DNA from: Peribacillus sp. FSL H8-0477
GTDB lineage: Bacteria > Bacillota > Bacilli > Bacillales > DSM-1321
NCBI RefSeq assembly: GCF_038002765.1
Contig: NZ_JBBODE010000001.1
Span: 2,046,001 to 2,110,000, forward strand
Length of the DNA stretch: 64,000 nucleotides
Direction of reading: 5' to 3'
Shown here: positions 60,288-64,000 of the stretch, one piece after another
How positions within the stretch are numbered: position 1 is the stretch's first letter
Layout of the letters: every line of letters begins with the position of its first letter
The notes under the pieces: model-generated
Databases searched by the model: none
What the model was told of the DNA's origin: nothing
What the model saw: the letters and a program-made list of their open reading frames with translations, nothing else
Made by a program: the position numbers and the translations under genes

Positions 60288-60905
60288 TTATTTGACGATT
60301 TTCTTATTTTCCACTAGCACAGGTTGTTTTTTCCCTGGAACTTCATGATGATGGCGGCAGCGAGGTTCGTAAGCCTCTGATGCACCGACCAGTATCACAG
60401 GATCATCGTAGGATGCTGGAGCTCCATTAATCAACCGCTGTGTCCTGCTGGAGGCTGAACCACAAACTGCACAGACTGCTTGAAGTTTGGTAACTGACTC
60501 CGCTAAAGACATTAAAAGAGGTACAGGTCCAAAAGGTTCTCCACGGAAGTCCTGATCCAGTCCGGCAAGAATGACTCGATATCCGCTGTCAGCTAGATGC
60601 TGTGCAACCTCAATAATTTCTTCATCAAAAAATTGAATTTCATCGATTGCAATAATATCCAAATCATCTTCCAGGTGTTTAAAAATATCCGTAGACTGTG
60701 CGATCGGTCTTGCAATCGTAGAAGTCCCGTTGTGTGAGACTACCGCTTCCTCAGCATAGCGATTATCGATGGCAGGTTTAAACACAGCGATTTTCTGCTT
60801 AGCAAATTGTCCACGGCTGACTCTTTTAATTAGTTCCTCCGATTTACCGGAAAACATGCTTCCGCAAATAAGCTCGATCCAGCCTGATTGTTTCATTATG
60901 TACAT
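60288..60905 (-). CDS. tdk: Thymidine kinase
   Basis: Phosphorylates thymidine in nucleoside salvage. The 205-residue protein has the P-loop [12 protein letters not shown] near residue 14, [12 protein letters not shown] near 88 and a zinc site formed by CAVCGSAS and the C-terminal CRHHHE. ATG 60905 ([15 protein letters not shown]) is the family start, although its GGGAG site is 13 bases away; ATG 60896 is an alternative. Followed by its terminator; rpmE lies upstream on the same strand. Confidence 0.95.
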   Translation of the reverse strand: MYIMKQSGWIELICGSMFSGKSEELIKRVSRGQFAKQKIAVFKPAIDNRYAEEAVVSHNGTSTIARPIAQSTDIFKHLEDDLDIIAIDEIQFFDEEIIEVAQHLADSGYRVILAGLDQDFRGEPFGPVPLLMSLAESVTKLQAVCAVCGSASSRTQRLINGAPASYDDPVILVGASEAYEPRCRHHHEVPGKKQPVLVENKKIVK

Positions 60906-61073
60906 ATGAAACAGCCACTCCCTTCCACTTATCTCTTTTTTATTCCGGTACCCTTTGTTCAAATCCAATATATATAATTAAGTATGCCCCAACGAAAAAA
61001 ACGCGCGGGCTTCCTTGAAAATGATTCATTTTGGTGAAAAATACTGACAAAACGCCTATAAAGTGCAAAGAAA

Positions 61074-61103
61074 AAACAGGCAAGGAAAAATGCTTGCCTG
61101 TTT
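61074..61103 (-). terminator. Terminator of rpmE
   Basis: AAACAGGCAAG and CTTGCCTGTTT (61093-61103 and 61074-61084) pair exactly over 11 bp with an 8-base loop, followed on the minus strand by a T run. It lies 13 bases past the rpmE stop codon. Confidence 0.92.
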
Positions 61104-61116
61104 CAGATGGTCAACG

Positions 61117-61332
61117 TTAGTTCTTAAGTTCTTGCTTAAGGCCGTATTTTTTATTGAAACGGTCAATACGTCCGCCAGCTTCAGCGAATTTTTGACGTCC
61201 AGTGTAGAATGGGTGACATTCTGAACAAGTTTCAATTCTAATTTCTTCTTTAGTTGAAGTTGTTTCAAATGTATTACCACATGAACATTTCACCATTGCT
61301 GTTTTGTAATTTGGATGAATTCCAGTTTTCAT
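61117..61332 (-). CDS. rpmE: 50S ribosomal protein L31, zinc-binding type
   Basis: A 71-residue large-subunit protein. Cys16, Cys18, Cys36 and Cys39 (CSCGNTF and [10 protein letters not shown]) form the zinc ribbon, so this is the zinc-dependent paralogue that Zur-regulated YtiA replaces under zinc limitation in B. subtilis. AAGGAGATG precedes ATG 61332. It has its own promoter and a ~95-base leader. Confidence 0.97.
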   Translation of the reverse strand: MKTGIHPNYKTAMVKCSCGNTFETTSTKEEIRIETCSECHPFYTGRQKFAEAGGRIDRFNKKYGLKQELKN

Positions 61333-61387
61333 TCTTTTTCATCTCCTTATGCCCTGAATCATTCGAAACAGAGTTATATACTTTCAG

Positions 61388-61410
61388 GTGAGGCAAGTAG
61401 TACCCCTCAC
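61388..61410 (-). promoter_or_regulatory. Hairpin in the rpmE leader
   Basis: On the minus strand GTGAGG (61405-61410) and CCTCAC (61388-61393) pair around an 11-base loop in the transcribed leader of rpmE. Conserved leader structures upstream of L31 genes have been described in Firmicutes; this may be one, but I cannot align it to a model here. Confidence 0.4.
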
Positions 61411-61435
61411 ATATTTTGTAAAAACACATGCCTTT

Positions 61436-61464
61436 ATTATAGCAACAAAACTCTCAACTTGCAA
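61436..61464 (-). promoter_or_regulatory. SigA promoter of rpmE
   Basis: On the minus strand a perfect TATAAT (61436-61441) lies 17 bases after TTGCAA (61459-61464). The start site would be near 61429, leaving a leader of about 97 bases before rpmE. Confidence 0.78.
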
Positions 61465-61481
61465 CAACTTGTTACATATTA

Positions 61482-62759
61482 CTAAGAGCGTTTTGCAGAT
61501 GCTGCTTTTTTTCTTTCTTCTTCTAACTGTGCGAAGAAGTCATCATTGTCTTTTGTTTGTTTAATACGGCGCATGAATTTCTCTGAGAAATCCGGTGAAT
61601 CAGACATTGTCTTACGGATGGCCCAAAGTTTATCCAGACGATCTTTTGGTATCAACAGCTCTTCTTTCCTTGTTCCTGAGCGTCTAATATCAATAGCCGG
61701 GAAGATTCGTCGTTCAGCGAGTGCACGATCAAGATGCAGCTCCATGTTTCCCGTACCCTTAAATTCTTCATAGATAACATCATCCATACGTGACCCCGTT
61801 TCAATAAGAGCCGTCGCAAGAATCGTTAAGCTGCCGCCTTCTTCAATATTCCTTGCCGCACCAAAGAATCGTTTCGGCCGGTGGAAGGCCGCTGGGTCAA
61901 TCCCGCCTGAAAGCGTTCTGCCGCTTGGAGGAATGACTAAATTATAGGCACGAGCTAAACGCGTAATACTATCCATTAAGATAATTACATCGCGTTTATG
62001 CTCAACAAGCCGCATTGCACGCTCAAGAACGAGTTCAGCCACTTTGATATGATTTTCGGGTACTTCATCAAAGGTAGAACTTACGACATCTCCTCGAACA
62101 GAACGTTCAATATCTGTTACTTCTTCCGGGCGCTCATCAATTAAGAGAACAATCAACTCTGCTTCTGGATGGTTTGTCGTGATCGAGTGGGCAATTTCCT
62201 TAATCAGCATAGTCTTCCCAGCTTTTGGAGGAGCAACAATTAATCCACGCTGTCCGAACCCTACAGGAGCAAGCACGTCCATAATTCTCGTTGAAATGTT
62301 TTTTGGTTCCGTTTCTAAGCGGATTTGTCTATCTGGATATAATGGCGTTAAACCAGGGAAATGCACCCGTTCCTTTGCAGACTCAGGGTTGTCGCCATTA
62401 ACCGCTTCCACATGGAGCAAGCCATAGTAACGTTCATTTTCCTTAGGCGGCCTTACTTTCCCAGAAACCTTATCCCCGTTACGCAGGTCAAAACGACGAA
62501 TCTGCGATGCAGAAATATAGATATCCTCTGAGCTCGGTGAATAGTTAATCGGACGCAGGAAACCGAATCCTTCTGAAGGAATGATTTCAAGAACACCTTC
62601 CATGAACAGCAGACCGTCAAGTTCTGCCTGAGCTTTTAAAATTGCAAAAATAAGTTCTTTTTTCGATAGTTTGCTGTAATACGACACTTTATATTCACGA
62701 GCATGTTCGTATAGTTCTTTCAGCTTCATATTTTCTAAATTGGAAATTGTTAAACTCAT
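61482..62759 (-). CDS. rho: Transcription termination factor Rho
   Basis: A hexameric RNA translocase that ends untranslated transcripts, 425 residues. The N-terminal RNA-binding domain has [18 protein letters not shown] near 60; the ATPase domain has Walker [12 protein letters not shown] near 178, Walker [17 protein letters not shown] near 260, and the Q/R loops beyond. The start ATG 62759 has only a weak ribosome-binding sequence. It is close to B. subtilis Rho (427 residues). Confidence 0.97.
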   Translation of the reverse strand: MSLTISNLENMKLKELYEHAREYKVSYYSKLSKKELIFAILKAQAELDGLLFMEGVLEIIPSEGFGFLRPINYSPSSEDIYISASQIRRFDLRNGDKVSGKVRPPKENERYYGLLHVEAVNGDNPESAKERVHFPGLTPLYPDRQIRLETEPKNISTRIMDVLAPVGFGQRGLIVAPPKAGKTMLIKEIAHSITTNHPEAELIVLLIDERPEEVTDIERSVRGDVVSSTFDEVPENHIKVAELVLERAMRLVEHKRDVIILMDSITRLARAYNLVIPPSGRTLSGGIDPAAFHRPKRFFGAARNIEEGGSLTILATALIETGSRMDDVIYEEFKGTGNMELHLDRALAERRIFPAIDIRRSGTRKEELLIPKDRLDKLWAIRKTMSDSPDFSEKFMRRIKQTKDNDDFFAQLEEERKKAASAKRS

Positions 62760-62762
62760 TAT

Positions 62763-63036
62763 GACACCACACTTTAATTATTTAGCGTTTTCATCCATAC
62801 AGATAAAAAAAATGGTCGATCGATAGAAAGAAAACCCATCATTCATTCGAATCGGCTTTTTAGGTTTCTTTTCTTATTATGAAAGGATGATTACATGCTT
62901 TATTATGAAGATAGTTTTTGAAGGCTAGAAAAAAGCTGGAGTAGGTTGCAGGTTGACTGAAAAAATTAATTAATTAAAACAAATCCTATTTTACTTTTTT
63001 TAGCTTAATTAATCAACTTTATTTTTCAAACAAACG
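62763..63036 (-). other. Rho leader region
   Basis: A 274-base AT-rich stretch between the glpX relic's terminator and rho. On the minus strand AAACC ... GGGTTT around an ATTCGAAT palindrome (about 62832-62877) could form a hairpin followed by TTTTC, a possible attenuator. B. subtilis rho is autoregulated. No ORF is convincing and no clear promoter was found. Confidence 0.35.
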
Positions 63037-63062
63037 AAAGCGAGCAATAAACCGCTCGCTTT
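63037..63062 (-). terminator. Terminator after the glpX relic
   Basis: AAAGCGAGC and GCTCGCTTT (63054-63062 and 63037-63045) pair exactly over 9 bp with an 8-base loop; on the minus strand CGTTTGTTTG follows. It would end a murAB-glpX transcript. Confidence 0.7.
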
Positions 63063-63102
63063 ATCTTTTATTCTTTTTATTCGTTTATGAGGGATCGGTC
63101 GA

Positions 63103-63649
63103 TTATCGCATGACTAAATTAGGCTTCATTTTTAAGCTGTGTCTACCGTCAATAAAGCGAACCGTGCCTGTTTAGCCCGCTGCCTTCACCATTCCCGGTA
63201 CAGAATGGTAGGGATATTCTTGTTCTTAGCCATAGATTAACCCGACGCATTAATATCGACTTGACCAACCGCTTCCGGCCCTACAGCAATCTTATCCATA
63301 TACATATCAGGTGCATGCAGAAGATTCCCATGATCCGCGACAGCTAATACAGCGAGCGGGTTCCAGCCTCCTAATGCCACAATATCCGTACCTTAAGGAT
63401 CTACCGCAACATCAACGCGGGGACCATAGCCTGTCCCAAGTTTTTCACCAATGTAGAGCATAGGGGCTTCGTCCATTTCCCCTTCACCTATGACTACAGT
63501 CCCTTTCATTGGAACTGTATCAAAAACAACATGCATTGCAGAAGTAGACGCATCATTTGCTTCCATTTTTAGACCTCTGCATCCAACGTGTGGAAGCTAA
63601 GGCAGCACCTTCTGTAACCCGAACCAACGATTAACCGCTTCTCCTTCAT
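63103..63649 (-). pseudogene. glpX: Degraded glpX (class II fructose-1,6-bisphosphatase)
   Basis: Conceptual translation of the minus strand recovers clear GlpX segments: [66 protein letters not shown] and, at the 3' end, TGTVRFIDGRHSLKMKPNLV. The coding sequence is broken at least four ways: the first residues are lost, a 2-base loss near RWM shifts the frame, a small deletion after DVAVDP makes a TAA where LEGT is expected, and about 150 codons are missing between the DINAS region and the C-terminal 20 codons. The place between murAB and rho is exactly that of intact glpX (ywjI) in B. subtilis. Confidence 0.9.
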
Positions 63650-63774
63650 CGGCTAACACATATAAGGCTCATATTGCCTATATCACTAATCTCACTATTT
63701 AAATAATATAAATAGTATAACACACACGGCGTTTATAATGACATATATGACAAAAATAGACAGTTAAATAGACA

Positions 63775-64000
63775 TTAATTTTTCAATTGTTCAACCTCTT
63801 CGGGCGTCATTTCTTCACGCCAAATAGTGGCACCGAGGCCTGAGAGCTTTTCAACCAAATGACTATACCCGCGGTCAATGTGTTCAAGTCCAGTGATTTC
63901 AGTGATTCCTTCAGCCATTAAACCTGCAATCACAAGTGAAGCACCTGCACGCAAATCACTTGCTTTTACTTTAGCTCCTTGCATTTGGACCGGTCCATGA
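63775..64000 (-). CDS. murAB: UDP-N-acetylglucosamine 1-carboxyvinyltransferase MurAB, C-terminal end
   Basis: The last 74 codons of a second MurA; the rest lies beyond the window. [20 protein letters not shown] and [20 protein letters not shown] are the MurA C-terminal signatures, and the ending [16 protein letters not shown] resembles MurAB (MurZ) of Bacillus. The frame is open to base 63999. In B. subtilis murAB is followed by glpX and rho, the same order as here except that glpX is dead. Confidence 0.92.
   Translation of the reverse strand, partial: HGPVQMQGAKVKASDLRAGASLVIAGLMAEGITEITGLEHIDRGYSHLVEKLSGLGATIWREEMTPEEVEQLKN

Noticed and set aside
62785..62805. CRE-like sequence TGAAAACGCTAAAT upstream of rho
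   Set aside because: The last two positions, which should be CA, do not match; rho is not a known CcpA target.

Overview
The window is a chromosomal segment of an endospore-forming member of the Bacillaceae. It carries forespore and mother-cell genes (spoIIID, spoIIQ, spoIID, spoIIR), mbl, a competence-type single-strand binding protein, and a gene order (ywqBA ... ssbB-ywpF ... fabZ-flhP-flhO-mbl-spoIIID-spoIIQ-spoIID-murAA-ywmB-ywzB ... atpC-I ... upp-glyA-ywlG-rpiB-ywlE-mntP-ywlC-ywlB-spoIIR-prmC-prfA ... tdk-rpmE-rho-[glpX]-murAB) that matches the ywq-to-ywj part of the Bacillus subtilis map. It is not B. subtilis itself: an 11-gene nuo operon lies between ywzB and the ATP synthase genes, and other genes (two large S8 proteases, mnaA, an mcp) interrupt the shared order. 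Nearly all genes are on the minus strand; only ywqB, ywqA, ywpF and a VanZ-family gene are on the plus strand. I saw no tRNA, rRNA, CRISPR array, prophage or intact insertion sequence.

Layout. 1-3.6 kb: ywqB (partial) and the SNF2 ATPase ywqA, ended by strong hairpins. 3.7-7.4 kb: a 1246-residue secreted subtilase. 7.6-13.3 kb: a complete peptide-type ABC importer (two ATPases, lipoprotein, two permeases). 13.5-16.5 kb: ssbB with a small coiled-coil partner, ywpF, an acidic lipoprotein, a decayed GC-rich repeat, fabZ and an EpuA-like membrane protein. 16.5-26 kb: flagellar flhO-flhP, mbl, the sporulation genes, murAA, ywmB and ywzB. 26.2-36.8 kb: NDH-1 (nuoA-D, H-N; no nuoEFG) with a tandem-repeat extension in nuoC and a consensus CRE site upstream. 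37-44.2 kb: the F1Fo ATP synthase operon with its own promoter. 44.3-48.8 kb: a Vpr-like subtilase, a ~1 kb repeat region and mnaA. 48.8-61.3 kb: housekeeping genes, a chemoreceptor, ywlE, mntP, ywlC/ywlB with a cluster of DnaA boxes, spoIIR, prmC-prfA, tdk and rpmE. 61.5-64 kb: rho, a degraded glpX pseudogene and the 3' end of murAB.

The most unusual element is the stretch at about 46.59-47.58 kb. It is made of about four ~250-270 bp units, each opening with short GTGC motifs spaced 21 bp apart (occasionally 20, 22 or 23), about 22 motifs in all. Other points worth a second look are the sevenfold DnaA-box cluster at ywlC, the 111-bp tandem repeat in nuoC, the broken glpX, and several promoters that match sporulation or motility sigma-factor consensus sequences (SigD before flhO, SigE before spoIID, SigF before spoIIR). 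All assignments come from reading the sequence and from memory of the families; no database search was run.
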